64,000 nucleotides of DNA from Steinernema hermaphroditum (taxonomy: Eukaryota; Nematoda; Chromadorea; Rhabditida; Steinernematidae): the NCBI GenBank assembly GCA_030435675.1, contig CM059624.1:12734769-12798768 (forward strand). Direction: 5' to 3'. Position 1 is the first letter of the stretch. Each line of letters starts with the position of its first letter. Positions 11,101 through 21,574 of the stretch are shown piece by piece. Made by a program: the position numbers and the translations under genes. The notes below the pieces were generated by a model that was not told where the DNA came from, did no database searches, and saw nothing but the letters and a program-made list of their open reading frames with translations.

Positions 11101-14100
11101 ATGAAATCAAGAAACAAGGAACCATCTGGTTCGACATCAAAGACCCCGCGATGAATTATTTACAAGTTGGGCGCATTAGGACCCAGCGACGATTCTTCCC
11201 TTGTTTGGATTGTCTTCGTGAAGCCAACATTCTAAATTCCGTCCGAAATTCATTTCCAAGCTTCTGGTTTATCGAAGAAGAGAGCAAACATATAAATGGG
11301 GATCTAATCTCGAGCATGATTTGATATTTAAAATGCTGGGGTCTTCTCTTGGACCGATGTTTCACAGTTCAGTTCTTTGTTCAGGTTTAGTTCTCTTTTA
11401 GGTTCTTGTTTTAGAGGGCACTCCAAAAGCGTTAAGGAGTCATTAACAAAATTGTGGCCAATCTAAAGAAGGGCCATAAGATTGTAGTGTGATTGTAGTG
11501 TGATCATTTCCTGGACAAATTATCCCTCGCATAGAATAGTTCTCGTTAAAATCGTACCAATTTTAAGAGTGCACTCACGTAAAGCCCCTCTAAAGTACGT
11601 CGCGTGGAAAGGCCATTAACTAATTACTCACAAATTACCCTTCGGACCCAGACATCCTCCGTTTTGACTCCCTTTTCAACATCTTCCACTCACCGCTGGC
11701 GTTCAACTCCTGGCCAATGCTCTCCCAGACCTCGAGCCTCTTCGCCGAGTTCTTGTGTTGGAGATGGGCCGTGTTGTAGAGGAGCGGATTCTCGTGGACG
11801 AGCTTCACCAGCTTCGAGCAGAACTCCTCATTGGTCATCGTCTCTGTCAGCGTTCCTGAAACGAGAGAATGCATTTGTGATGCATTCAAAGGGGCACGAC
11901 CGACGGCGCTCACTCAAAAATGGCGAGCGCGCTGAGGGGACGGCGCCGTTGGAAGAGGGCTTTCGGGGGGCGTAAGTCGTGAGCGGAGCGCACGCGTAAA
12001 CTCGGGATGGTCGTCTCGCGCTCTCTGTGTGCGTTGCAATAGGCGATGCCGCGCATAAACTTGTTTTCGGGGGGCCTGCTGCCAGCCCACAGCTCTGCTG
12101 ACGAGCTGGCGATGCCGATGTGCGTGCCGGCTGTGCATACAGCGTTGCCCGATCGGCGACCGATCGGGCGACGTCGATCGCCGCATGCACGTCGCCGGCG
12201 CAAACAGAGGCGCATATCAGTCACCCGGGCATTACGACAAGTACCTTTGTTCGACTGGAAGGGGCTGAGGCGCTGTCCTGGGGCTGCACTCGCTGGGAAA
12301 CGAGTGATCGGCGCAAAATAAACAAATGGGACGTAAACGGTGTTGCGGAAGGATTTATGGCTATCCTTCCGAGTTCATTGGGATGAAGGGAGTGTCCCGT
12401 TCAAGTGGAGTTGAGTTCCGCCGGAAGGCAATGAGATTACGTACACAATAGGCTGATACTTGTAAGGGGGATACAGGTAGCCCAGTTCGTACAAGTCAGC
12501 ATGAAAGGACTTGTAAGGCCGGAAAAATTCCTTGAATACTTCGAAACAGGCCGTGAGTCACCCCGCTGAGTCATATGTCATTTTGAACCGCGCGCATTTT
12601 TTCGTCCAGCTTCTAAACTTGTGGTTTCCAACGCTTGCGGGTTCGTTTTTCCGTATAAGCGTATGTGAAAGAGGCTTATCGGTTTTCTGAACAATAATAA
12701 ATGTGTTTTCGCCTTCAGTTTTCAAAAAATCGACCGACTTGACCACAGTGGATGTCTCAAATGAGAGGGTTTGCACGGTGCTCTTTGCAGACTGGCTCCG
12801 TGATTGTAGACGTCTAAGATGGCCAGGCTGGTCGTTTTCAGACAGTTTCGCTACAGAGAGTCTCAAAAACTGTCTGAAACTGGAAAGCTTTTGCAAAATG
12901 CACTTCTCACCGTCACAACACCGTTAATCTTTGAACAAAACAAGCATAGTACATCTTTTCCATACTTTGTTTTTCTATCTTCGATACTCTTGCAGCTCGT
13001 TTCCATTCATTTCACTTCCATGCACCCGTAGTTACATATCGTTTCAAATTTTTTCTTATAAAATTTCCTGTCGTACAGGTTTTCGCGCGAACGGAACAGG
13101 TTACAGCTTGAGTGAACTGATTTCGGCAGCTTTCGGAGTTCGTAACACGCACGACAACCTTGGCGAACCGCAGGTGATTTACGTTTATATAATATGCACT
13201 TCATGGGGGGAAACTACCTCTGGCCAAGTGTTCTTATTCTGCAGGAGTATTCATAAGCGATGTTGCAAACATCGAGGCGGACTGTGTAGTGGAACTAGAG
13301 ACGGTATATTTAAGTGTGCGTGTAGTACAGTGGCAGTGGCCTTCGCTGGCAGACCGTTGGCGCGAGTTCGATCCCCATCAGAGTCCGACTCTTTTAACCA
13401 AGGATGTAAATCGCCTCTCGGCTTTCTACCGTAGTCCGAGGCGAATCGTAACCTTGGGAGAACGAAGAGTTTGCCTCAACACGGAATCTCGCCTCCTATA
13501 GAGCCTCCGCCCTTTAAGCGAACAACACTTCTTTTTCAGATCAAAGTCGTCGATGAAGAAGGCAAGACCGTGTGCCGAGGAGAGAGAGGAGAACTCCTGG
13601 CGCGCGGCTACAACATTATGAGAGGCTACTGGGGTGACGAGGAGCGTACGAAGAAGGAGCTGACGGAAGACCACTGGTACCACACAGGCGACACCGCGAC
13701 GATGACGGCCGACGGCAGCGTCGACATCGTGGGGCGCACGAAAGACATGATTATTCGGGGAGGAGAGAACATTTACCCGACGGAGATCGAGCAATTCCTC
13801 TTCAAGCACCCGGCTATCGAGGACGCGCAGGTGATCGGCGTCCCCGACGATCGGCTTGGAGAGGAGGTGTGCGTTTGGATTCGTCTCCGTGAAGGCAAGC
13901 TGCTTACGGTAGAGGAGCTGAAGGCATACTGCAAGGGAAAGGTACGTCTTCTGAGGTGTCGCCGTCATCAACCGCTTACATTTCCGCTGAAAATAAAAAC
14001 CACGCACCTCATCTAGACGTAGACCATGTCTACAAGAGTTCTCCAATTCAGATCGCCCACTACAAGATCCCACGCTATGTGCTCTTCAAGAAAGAGAGCG

Positions 14101-14266
14101 ACTTCCCCATCACCGCCACCGGAAAGGTAAAGAAGTACGAACTGCGTAGAATCAGCCGCGAGGAGCTTGGACTTGATCAAAACCAGTACGTTGTCGCATT
14201 CTCCCATCACCCAGACCAACATTTAGAACCTCACGCGATCGGCTCACAATGTCCAACGTTATTTGA
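8193..14266 (+). CDS. Acyl-CoA synthetase family member 2-like (ACSF2)
   Basis: This nine-exon gene encodes 606 residues of a medium-chain acyl-CoA synthetase (AMP-forming) resembling mitochondrial ACSF2. The enzyme activates fatty acids with ATP and CoA. Exons are 8193-8245, 8307-8738, 8781-9018, 9064-9159, 9205-9353, 9396-9672, 13540-13941, 14052-14185 and 14227-14266. Adenylation-enzyme motifs are intact: the P-loop-like YTSGTTGYPK, LYGTPTMF, YGTTEASP, the hinge region YHTGDTATM...DIVGRTKDMIIRGGENIYP, and the C-terminal Lys region ITATGKVKK. The Ser/Arg-rich N-terminus could be a mitochondrial targeting sequence. Sixth-intron length (3.87 kb) is exceptional here because it hosts an antisense MADF gene. 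The last exon was chosen because it gives a short, phase-closed C-terminus before an AATAAA near 14320. Length is close to the roughly 615 residues usual for the family. Confidence 0.93.
10176..11838 (-). CDS. MADF-domain protein, nested antisense in an ACSF2 intron
   Basis: Exons on the minus strand are 11838-11694, 10847-10461 and 10420-10176, giving 258 residues. The MADF domain spans the first junction: FCSKLVKLVHENPLLYNTAH and EVWESIGQELN in exon 1 join in phase to EDCAKRWRYLRDRYRVKHKK in exon 2. MADF proteins are Myb/SANT-like sequence-specific DNA-binding factors. The C-terminus is helical (FMRYVMARLREMSPSRQRRI) and resembles the BESS interaction motif usual in this family. The final intron is only 40 nt. 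A TTTCAG acceptor 17 nt before the chosen ATG suggests either trans-splicing or an undetected upstream exon. MADF genes are frequently duplicated and some derive from transposons, so the target genes cannot be predicted. Confidence 0.8.
11900..13539. other. Remainder of the host intron: GC-rich patch and repeats
   Basis: No conserved exon is seen. A GC-rich palindromic patch lies around 12130-12200 (CGATCGGCGACCGATCGG). A short inverted repeat (CAGACAGTTT ... AAACTGTCTG) is near 12840-12876. A tRNA-like B box, GAGTTCGATCC, is at about 13364 with an A-box-like TAGTACAGTGG near 13323. This looks like another tRNA-derived relic, since its stems do not pair. Confidence 0.35.
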
Positions 14267-14398
14267 AGCGAGAATATTTCCTAAAAATCCAATATTTATG
14301 CCTTACCCGTCGCTTTACAAAATAAACCAAACAATCAAAGTGGTTCGACAAGACGGTTATTATCTAAATCTCTGCGGGAATCTAAATCTCCCAACTGC

Positions 14399-15238
14399 CT
14401 ATTTCCTATTGTCGATCAGCACGTGCGAAGTGCGTGGCGGTTCCGTTGTTTCCACAAGTATGAAGCGGTAGTCCCAAGTGCCGTCATCCTTCTCCATTTC
14501 TACTGTAGCCAGTCCTCTTGATCGCTCACCCTGAAAGCCAGTAATCATCAGTTTGTCCATTAAAGTATTATTCAATATTAGAACTACACCAGAAAGACTA
14601 GCTGGCATCTTTCGTGTAGAGACAACTCCCTCAAGTTCATCTACCTTTTTGGTTCAGTTCTCTACTACACAAGTGGCCATAAAACCGTATCTTCATTCTT
14701 ACTGGGCATAGAGAAGCTCCATGAATATTCAGTTAAAACTAACCTTCAAATGGAACACAACACGAATTCGATCCTTGCCATCTTTATGATATTTCTGGTG
14801 CGCCACATGCGACCTCCTTCTGCTGCCCTCGCCATGGCCTGCAATTGATTCTCCGAAAATATCCTGACAGCGTCCATCCCGGCGAATCAGTTTCAGTGCA
14901 TCGCTGTAGATCTTCTCCGGCGACTCAGCCGAGAAGAACATGTCGAATAGGACGTAACTGAGTCCGCCCAGGATGGCTAGTGATCCGGCAGCGATGGCGA
15001 AGTAAAGGGACGTTTCGGCTCCTTGCTTCACTTTCTGCCCAGCGGTCTTCGGCTTCTCTTGCTCTTTTATGAGCACCTGCTCCAGAATCGATCGGTCCGA
15101 TCGCATCTCCTTCGCGATCGCCGACTGCTTGTCCTTCTTGTCGGTGCTGTATGCACAGATGGGTGTTGCGCGCAGGGGAGAGGTGACCAGAAGCCTCTGC
15201 TGTAGAGCGCGGCACCCGGCCCTCATTAGCGTCGCCAT
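14399..15238 (-). CDS. TIM21 mitochondrial import subunit
   Basis: Two exons (15238-14744 and 14530-14399) encode 208 residues of a TIM21 homologue, the inner-membrane protein that links the TOM and TIM23 complexes and sorts presequence proteins. Visible are a basic N-terminal presequence (MATLMRAGCRALQQRLL), a charged matrix-side stretch, one transmembrane helix (SLYFAIAAGSLAILGGLSYV), and an intermembrane-space domain with the family motif FGESIAGHGEGSRRR and the exon-2 strand TWDYRFILVET. A GATTTTCAG site 8 nt before the ATG suggests trans-splicing. The upstream gene ends only about 200 bp away in the same orientation, so the two may form an operon. Confidence 0.88.
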
Positions 15239-15442
15239 CTTATATCTGAAAATCACGGACATAGGAAATAGCCATAACCAACACAAACACGAAGCTATAT
15301 CACAGGAACAAGACCGAATCACGATGCGCGCGAACATCAACGCAAACGAGAGAACTCTTTTTATGCACGAAACGAGAGAAACGACAACAAATCTTTCGGT
15401 TCATAATAACAGTTCACAAGAAGACCTCCTCCTCACCGAATC

Positions 15443-16927
15443 TCACATAACTCTCGAACGCTTCTCAGGCGGCTCTATTAACACCTGAGGAGGAGGAGGC
15501 TGATGATGCACCGGCGCAATGTTCGGTGGAGGGAAAGAGGCTGAAAATTTGGGCAGCAGTGGCGGAGGCGGGAGGTTCGGCGATGGCTCGAACATCAGCT
15601 TCTTCTCCTTCATCTGCTCAATTAACAACCAACACGGCGTCATAGGGACGTCTGGGCGCGAAACATTGTACTGCTGTAAGCTGTTAGGGGGAGCAGCTCG
15701 AGGGCCCCATTTCCGAAACATTGGATCCTGCAAAAAGCAGCCGGTAAGGGTGCAAATCACGAACACATTACATTGTGGTCATAGACGACACGCGTGTTTC
15801 CCCAGAGCTGTGGAGCCGGAGCCGGCGTTGAAGCGACTGAACCGTTAATGGGAACTGGAGTGCCATGAGGATGACCGCTGTGGTAAGCGTTCGGAGAGGG
15901 CACGGCTTTGTTCTCGGCGTGGCGTATCATATGAGAGGCTGAAACGAAAGAGTTATTAGTCGAGAAACGTTTGCAAGGATGAATTATTCCACTCCAGCCG
16001 TGTCTCAAGTGAAATGGAGCTGTCTCCTCTATGTCTCACTGCATGCTGCTAGACTGTCGAATTTGAACAAGTCCAGGTGTGTCGTTTTTTTCTTGTTAGC
16101 CTAGAGAATCTAATAGACACAAATAGAAGCGTCTTGTCTGCGCATTTGCAGGAGACTAGTCTGATCAGTACAAATGGAGCTGTCCCTTTGCACTTTGAAC
16201 AGACACCCACAAAAAGTGCAAAACATGTCTAGCAGACAGAAAGTGCATTTGTCCAGTTTCAAAAATGCGCTATACACATTTCCCTTTCCGTCTATCTGGA
16301 CATGCGCACCAAACAACGCTATTCTGCAGGGCAGTCGTGTTGGTCACAATGCTGAGCGTAGATACTTACCATCTGGAGTGGATGAAGAAGCATGAGGATG
16401 CTGATGAACATGCTGCGCTTGAGCAGCAGCGGCTGCGGCGGCAGCAGCACGTTCCCTCTCTTTTTGTTGCTGCTGAAGAGCATTCTGGTGATGAGCCAAG
16501 TAGGCTTTCTGTTGCTGTTCGTAAGCAGCGGCTTCGGCAGCCTGCTTCTCGCGGGCTTCAGCTGCTTCTTTCCGCTTCTGCTGCTCCGCGGCGGCAGCCT
16601 GGCGCTCGTGCTCGGCACGTGCCCGGATCACCTCACGGCGCTGCTGCACGTCCTTCTCCCATTTCTCAAACTGCTGCACGTACTTAGTGTACGCCTCCGT
16701 TCCGACGGAGCCTTTGTTCTTCTCCTTCCATGCTTCGAACTGCGCTTTGTAGTCGCGGTACTGGCGTTCAAGCTCCTCTTCCGGAGACCCCTTAATTAGA
16801 CGAGGTTATTTCTGAGCCGCAAGAGAAACTGTCGACAAGACACGACGAATCGAGGATAACGCGTCCACGCGCGCGATTCGGCTGCAAGAAGATAAAACAA
16901 CCTAACCTTTTTACTGGTCGTCGTCAT
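15443..16927 (-). CDS. Coiled-coil Gln/Ala-rich protein with proline-rich C-terminus
   Basis: Four phase-consistent exons (16927-16907, 16790-16370, 15938-15772, 15727-15443) encode 297 residues. Exon 1 contributes only seven codons. The N-terminal half is a charged helix (EEELERQYRDYKAQFEAWKE, QQFEKWEKDVQQRREVIRAR) passing into Glu/Gln/Ala-rich coiled coil with an alanine run and His-rich patch. The C-terminal half is Pro-rich (APPNSLQQYNVSRPDVPMTP, FEPSPNLPPPPLLP, HHQPPPPQVL). The repeated aromatic FEAW/FEKW helices recall the N-terminus of some RNA-processing or chromatin scaffold proteins, but I cannot name the family. There is no transmembrane segment. It lies upstream of and parallel to TIM21. 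Confidence 0.7.
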
Positions 16928-17680
16928 CGCGCGTTCCCTTTCCGAGCGGCTGCTTCGGCGCTGAATCCGATTGAGAGAAATTCAAAAAATCGTGCGAAAC
17001 GGAAGCGGAGGCAAAGCCGTGAAACTTCGCGCGCCGCTTTCTTCCTCAAATTGCCTATCGCCCGCGCGCCTTTTCTACACAGGGTCTGCGCTGTGAGACC
17101 GCGTCTGTCTCAAAACTTTATCGATTTTCCATTTTATGACATCCTTTGAATTGGCTTTTGAAAATTACTCGTTTTATGGCGATTTTTCGGAAAGCATTGA
17201 TCGTAGCGCATCGGATGACTATCGCATGATATGTGAGACTCAAACAATCGACTCGAACTCAGCGAAACCTTTTGGAAAACATAAAAATCAATAACGAGTA
17301 CGAAATATGAACGGACTTCTTATCACCAGCGATGTGGCTACAAGAAAAGTGAGGAAAGACTGCTTTAAAAGCCCCTTTGCTCGCTTTCGCAATCGATTCA
17401 CAACCATTTGCCACGTTCCACAGAACATCTTTGGCGCTCGCGGCGGACGCGCTCGACCTGGCCGACCAATCTCGACCTTGTTTGTTGACTGTGTGCTGGC
17501 GACAGAGGGGAATCGGCGTTTTCGAAAATAGAACTGGTTGGCGGGAATCGCGGAAAGTTGAATTGAGAGGGTATTTGCGAAGTCGGGCTATTTCTTCTAG
17601 CGGATACTGGAGGCTTTTGGATGCATGATCAGTTGCTTTTGTGTGACAAAAAATGGTGAGTTTCAAAGGCCAAAAGGTTT
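16928..17680. other. Intergenic region, no gene seen
   Basis: This stretch lies upstream of the coiled-coil gene and includes a GC-rich segment (about 16930-17080) likely to be its promoter. No supported exon was found. Confidence 0.5.
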
Positions 17681-17762
17681 TGACGAGAGTGGGATTCGAA
17701 CCCACGCCTCCGAAGAGACTGGTGCCTTAAACCAGCGCCTTAGACCGCTCGGCCATCTCGCC
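17681..17762 (-). tRNA. tRNA-Leu (anticodon AAG)
   Basis: This is an 82 nt class II tRNA. The acceptor stem GGCGAGA pairs with TCTCGTC. The A box is TGGCCGAGCGG, the anticodon arm is CTGGT-TTAAGGC-ACCAG, there is a long variable arm, and the T arm is GTGGGTTCGAATCCCAC. The CCA is not encoded, and the gene has no intron. Confidence 0.97.
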
Positions 17763-18192
17763 ATGCGGTCTGGGTAAAAGGATAAAGGTTATAATGAGCA
17801 ATTACTAGTAGATGCTTTGATATTTGTCGGACGATGGCGATCTTCGATATGAAAAGTGGCACCGCTAATAAGTGAACAAAGTAGTACAAAGTGGATGGTA
17901 GTATGAGATGGGACATCAGACATAGGAGATGTGTCAAAAAAGATATTTGTAAAGCGGTCTACCTCGAACACAATGGGAATTTAAAGTAGACCGCCCTAAA
18001 CTTCGAATATTGCGAATAATTTTCGGCATAGACATAGACACAAATTGGGCATCTTACTACTCATGATTCGTGCTAACATGTTGAGTAAAAGCCGATCAAT
18101 TTAACACAAGCGCAAGAGGTAGGGAAATCACGCTCTAATAGATTTTGAACGTCAGTGCTGTTGTCAGCATTAACCTTCTAGCTGTAGCATAT

Positions 18193-18265
18193 GCCTCGAT
18201 AGCGCAGTAGGCAGCGCGTCAGTCTCATAATCTGAAGGTCGTGAGTTCGATCCTCACTCGGGGCA
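18193..18265 (+). tRNA. tRNA-Met (anticodon CAT)
   Basis: This is a 73 nt tRNA. The acceptor stem GCCTCGA pairs with TCGGGGC. The A box is TAGCGCAGTAGG, the anticodon loop is CTCATAA, and the T arm is GTGAGTTCGATCCTCAC. The overall form suggests the elongator tRNA-Met. Confidence 0.95.
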
Positions 18266-18710
18266 GATTTTTTCATTATTTAATCGATTCATCTTTTCAC
18301 TCCAAAATTGAGTGTTGGTATCTGCACATCGGCCATAAACGTGTTATGTTCCGAAGATTGCATCTTTCTGATGCTTTCTTGGCCTTTAGTATGCGCATAT
18401 TGTGGCATTGAATCCTGTCACTGATTAAAAGCATGGGCGTTTTTTAAACCTCACACGCAAGCCATAGCAGCGGCGCATAAGGAGAGCAGAGAGCAAAGAA
18501 CCGTGTTTCAAGTGGTGCAGGTGCGATTAATCTTCAGCTCATCGCTTCCGTCTTCTCGCTTTAGTCGCCGAGGCCAGTGTCTACGATCAATGTCACTTTG
18601 AAGCCGTTTTGTGCACTTTACAAGGTACTTTTCTTGAGCTCCGTTCATGAAGATCCATTGGAAACATTGATCCCCTTTCAATCCTCATTTTATTCAATAA
18701 AATTCCAGCA

Positions 18711-18983
18711 ATGTTTCCCTTGTGAGTAACCAAGCGAGTAGCTATTCTCGTGATGGTTTCGAGGCCGTTAGTTGACTGGAAGGGGACATTTTTAGTCCCT
18801 AGTTAGTATTTCAAACTATCTGGCCGTCTCCCTCGCTCTCCTTCTTCGACCAGCTTCGGCATCTATGTCCTCATCAACTGGCTCTCCTTCGCCGAGACCG
18901 CCGTCGTCTTTATGTCCGTTGCCGGCCTGCTCAAGCTCCGCGCTCCCTCTCTCACGCGCTCTACATACAAGAACCGCTGGTAA
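18711..18983 (+). CDS. 46-residue single-pass membrane protein
   Basis: An 11 nt first coding exon (18711-18721, donor GTGAGT) joins in phase to 18854-18983, preceded by a pyrimidine-rich tract and CAG. The product has 46 residues: MFPF, then one predicted transmembrane helix (GIYVLINWLSFAETAVVFMS followed by VAGLL), then a basic tail ending in Trp. Strong C-ending codon bias in exon 2 supports real translation in this frame, unlike the other two frames. CCAG lies 2 nt before the ATG, so trans-splicing is likely. I do not recognise the family. A small subunit of a mitochondrial or ER membrane complex would fit the size and topology, but that is a guess. Confidence 0.5.
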
Positions 18984-19134
18984 TTGAAGTGCATGTGCCA
19001 TAACAGCAGCGGAATTACGACTATCTTGATGCAAGAACCGCATCGAGCTACGAGAATCATCGAGAAGATACCACCATGATTGTACCTGCGCATTTCTTTC
19101 TCACTTTATATGGAAACATAGAACAATACAAACA

Positions 19135-20839
19135 TTATGCCCAGAACTGGGCACAATAACACTTCGCCGTGGCTAGCAGCTTCTCTTCATGGTTGCTGTG
19201 GAAGAAACGCGCTTCACTGCCAATCAGGGCTTTCAACATTGATCGGCCTTTGCAGACCAGCTCATGCGCGGATAGAAGTGGTTCTGGAAGGGCGGTTGGC
19301 GCCGTGGATATCCCGTTCGCGTAACAGAGCGCATGTGTGAGATTCTGCAGTTGGTCGGCACTCTTCTTGGCATCGTCGTGGACAACGATGTAACGCACTG
19401 TCTTGGATGCGTGCTCAGGATTACTGGAGCCGCCAATGGAATCCAGGTAAAATTCGCTGATCGCTTCATTGGCTGCGGTACAATCCACACAGGTACCGGG
19501 TCGTATTCTCTCGTCGACTTTCGTATTCCCATTTTCATCGGTTTCATACTTCTGCAGCTTCACATGAGGGCATTCCATGGCGGCAATGACAACGAGTCTT
19601 GGATTATACTGCGGCTCAACTTCGTAGATTCCCTTCCTGTAGTACTGCATCTCGGAGATGTACCGCTTCTTGTCCTTCATGTCCAGCATCTCCTTGATAT
19701 GTGGAATCTCTTGCTCCTTGATCTGAACTAACAATATGAAAATGGCGCCAGGAAGCTGTCGTGCTAACCGTCTCAATGTCATTCATATTGCTGACGGAGC
19801 GGAAAATGACGATCTCCTCCGGATAGAACACATACCATGGCTCTTTGGCTGAGCTGCGCCGGTACATCTCGAGCGCATCATTAATCAACATCGGCAAGCG
19901 GGGAATGTGCCCGCTAGCCTCAGGGAACCAGAAGCAGCCCCGTACGTTTACCGGTGAAGGCTGAGTATAGGTCATCTGTAATCAAAACAACATAACATAA
20001 TTTGGATAAATGAGAGCTTACGGCGGCGACGTTCAGATGTTCCGAAGAAGATTGACGCATGTGCAAACCAATGAAGATACGTCGGTGAAGGAGATTCTCA
20101 CTGAATAGTAACATGAGGGCTTGAAATAAGCTAAGGTCTTACATATAGTCACGAGGATGCATCATTGACGACGCGAGATCGTGATTGCAGCCTCCCAACC
20201 GCACATTCGTCCGCATAACGATGTGCTGGAGCAGCTCCTCTTCCTCGCAGTGATACTCTACTTCCGGATCGACTATTCGGACGACGGTTTTCGATAGGAC
20301 TATTTGGTAGATGAATTTATATTTAAGCGCCTCTATGGTTAGTAGTCCTGTCTTCGCAGTGTCGATCTCACCGATGATGGAGAGTACGAAGGTGACGTCG
20401 TTAGCCGCGAAATAGCGGCAGGCCTCCTTGATTTGTTCCGGTTCACTCGACTGGAGGCGATAGAACACCGGCTCGTCCAGGTCGAGTCCGTATCTTCGGG
20501 CACATTTCCGGTACTCTTCAATGAATTTTCTAGAAAAACTCGTCATTACATGTCAATCAAAGGAAAGACTCACCGAGCGGTGTCGCATTTAACGGCGTTT
20601 TCCCATACGCAGATGACCCAGTCCAAGGGAGGACGCGCCGGACGAGCGAAACGTCCGTTTTCGATACTCCATACGCGTCTTCTGTAGCCCTGGACAATCG
20701 CTTGGTGTTGGTCGTAGGCAATATCAGGCGCCGGAAGGATTTTCGCCTCGACATGAGCCGTACTGTCCATACCGTGGAGGGTGACAGTGATCCTGGAGAC
20801 ATCTGGCTCTGGCGGTTTCTGTGCGATATTGAGATTCAT
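19135..20839 (-). CDS. Short Argonaute (WAGO-like), MID-PIWI only, catalytically inactive
   Basis: Five exons (20839-20574, 20529-20143, 20100-20022, 19975-19769, 19722-19135) encode 508 residues related to nematode worm-specific Argonautes, which bind 22G small RNAs for gene silencing. The visible part covers the MID and PIWI regions: WENAVKC, LGGCNHD, the PIWI strand RIFIGLHM, IVIFRSVSN, PRLVVIAAMECPH, PGTCVDC, EFYLDS, RYIVVHDD and LCYANG...SAHELVCKGRSML. The slicer positions are substituted: the first Asp is His in FIGLHM, the second region reads RSVSND, and the last His is Asn in CYANG. WAGOs as a class lack slicer residues. N and PAZ domains are absent, and no exons for them are seen in the 0.7 kb upstream. 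TTTGCAG-AC-ATG looks like a trans-splice site, supporting a genuine short product rather than an incomplete model. Confidence 0.85.
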
Positions 20840-21574
20840 GTCTGCAAAGAAAATTCTGATTCAGAGGAGTGAAAAATAAATGGGCGCGAATAATATGCAC
20901 GCTGCACGACACTGTCGATGCAGGCTGCCAAATATACGGCATATATTTGGACTATATTTGACCCCTAACAGACTACGATCCGTTGCAGACATTGTCCGCA
21001 AGTCTGCTTTTCACGCCACAACTGACCAACATATCTAGCTGACTTTGGGAAAATATGCCACCGTCTAATAGACACATTCATGCGCGCAGACAAAATGTGC
21101 GGACACAAACAGAAATGGAAACGGCAAGGAGGCATTTTCGAATTTGGGGAATGGTGCAGGCAGGTTCTCGAAGCGTATAGCTCCTGGATGCGACCTTTCC
21201 AAACTGCGACCTTTCCAAACATTTCGAATTTCTCTCGCTCGGCAAAACGGTTGAGTCTGCAAGTTGCTTGAATTTTGTCTACGCGCCTGTCCCTTTGCCT
21301 CAAATTCGCTGATTACCGATTATACTGCTGGTGTTTTTCGCGGTCGCCAAGGCACTTGCGCTATCAGAGTGGCTTCATTTGGAATTCGACAAATATCAAA
21401 GCTTCGTTTGCATGACTGCTGTTATATCTGATCTGGTTTGTCCAAAACGAATGGTATTTGCAAGAATTGTCGTTTTCATGAGATATTTGCGTGAATTAGA
21501 TATGTTGCGTTTATACCATTCCTGTGTGACATGTTGTTGTTTTCTGTCTCCTAATCTTTCGTCTTTTTCAGGCA
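20840..21574. promoter_or_regulatory. Divergent intergenic region between Argonaute and ced-9-like gene
   Basis: About 735 bp separates two head-to-head start codons and should hold both promoters. It contains a small tandem repeat (GCGACCTTTCCAAAC twice near 21189-21219) and no coding exon. Confidence 0.5.

Noticed and set aside
11828..12386. Several overlapping frames in the GC-rich patch of the ACSF2 intron
   Set aside because: Frames are open on both strands because of GC content; no conserved motif or splice context.
13426..14073. Minus-strand 215-codon frame
   Set aside because: It is a shadow of ACSF2 exon 7, with no independent domain.
16265..16687. Plus-strand Leu-rich frames opposite the coiled-coil gene
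   Set aside because: The hydrophobic runs are the complement of Gln/Ala/Glu codons in the real exon.
17259..17705. 148-codon minus frame overlapping tRNA-Leu
   Set aside because: Its N-terminus is the tRNA gene itself; the rest has no domain.
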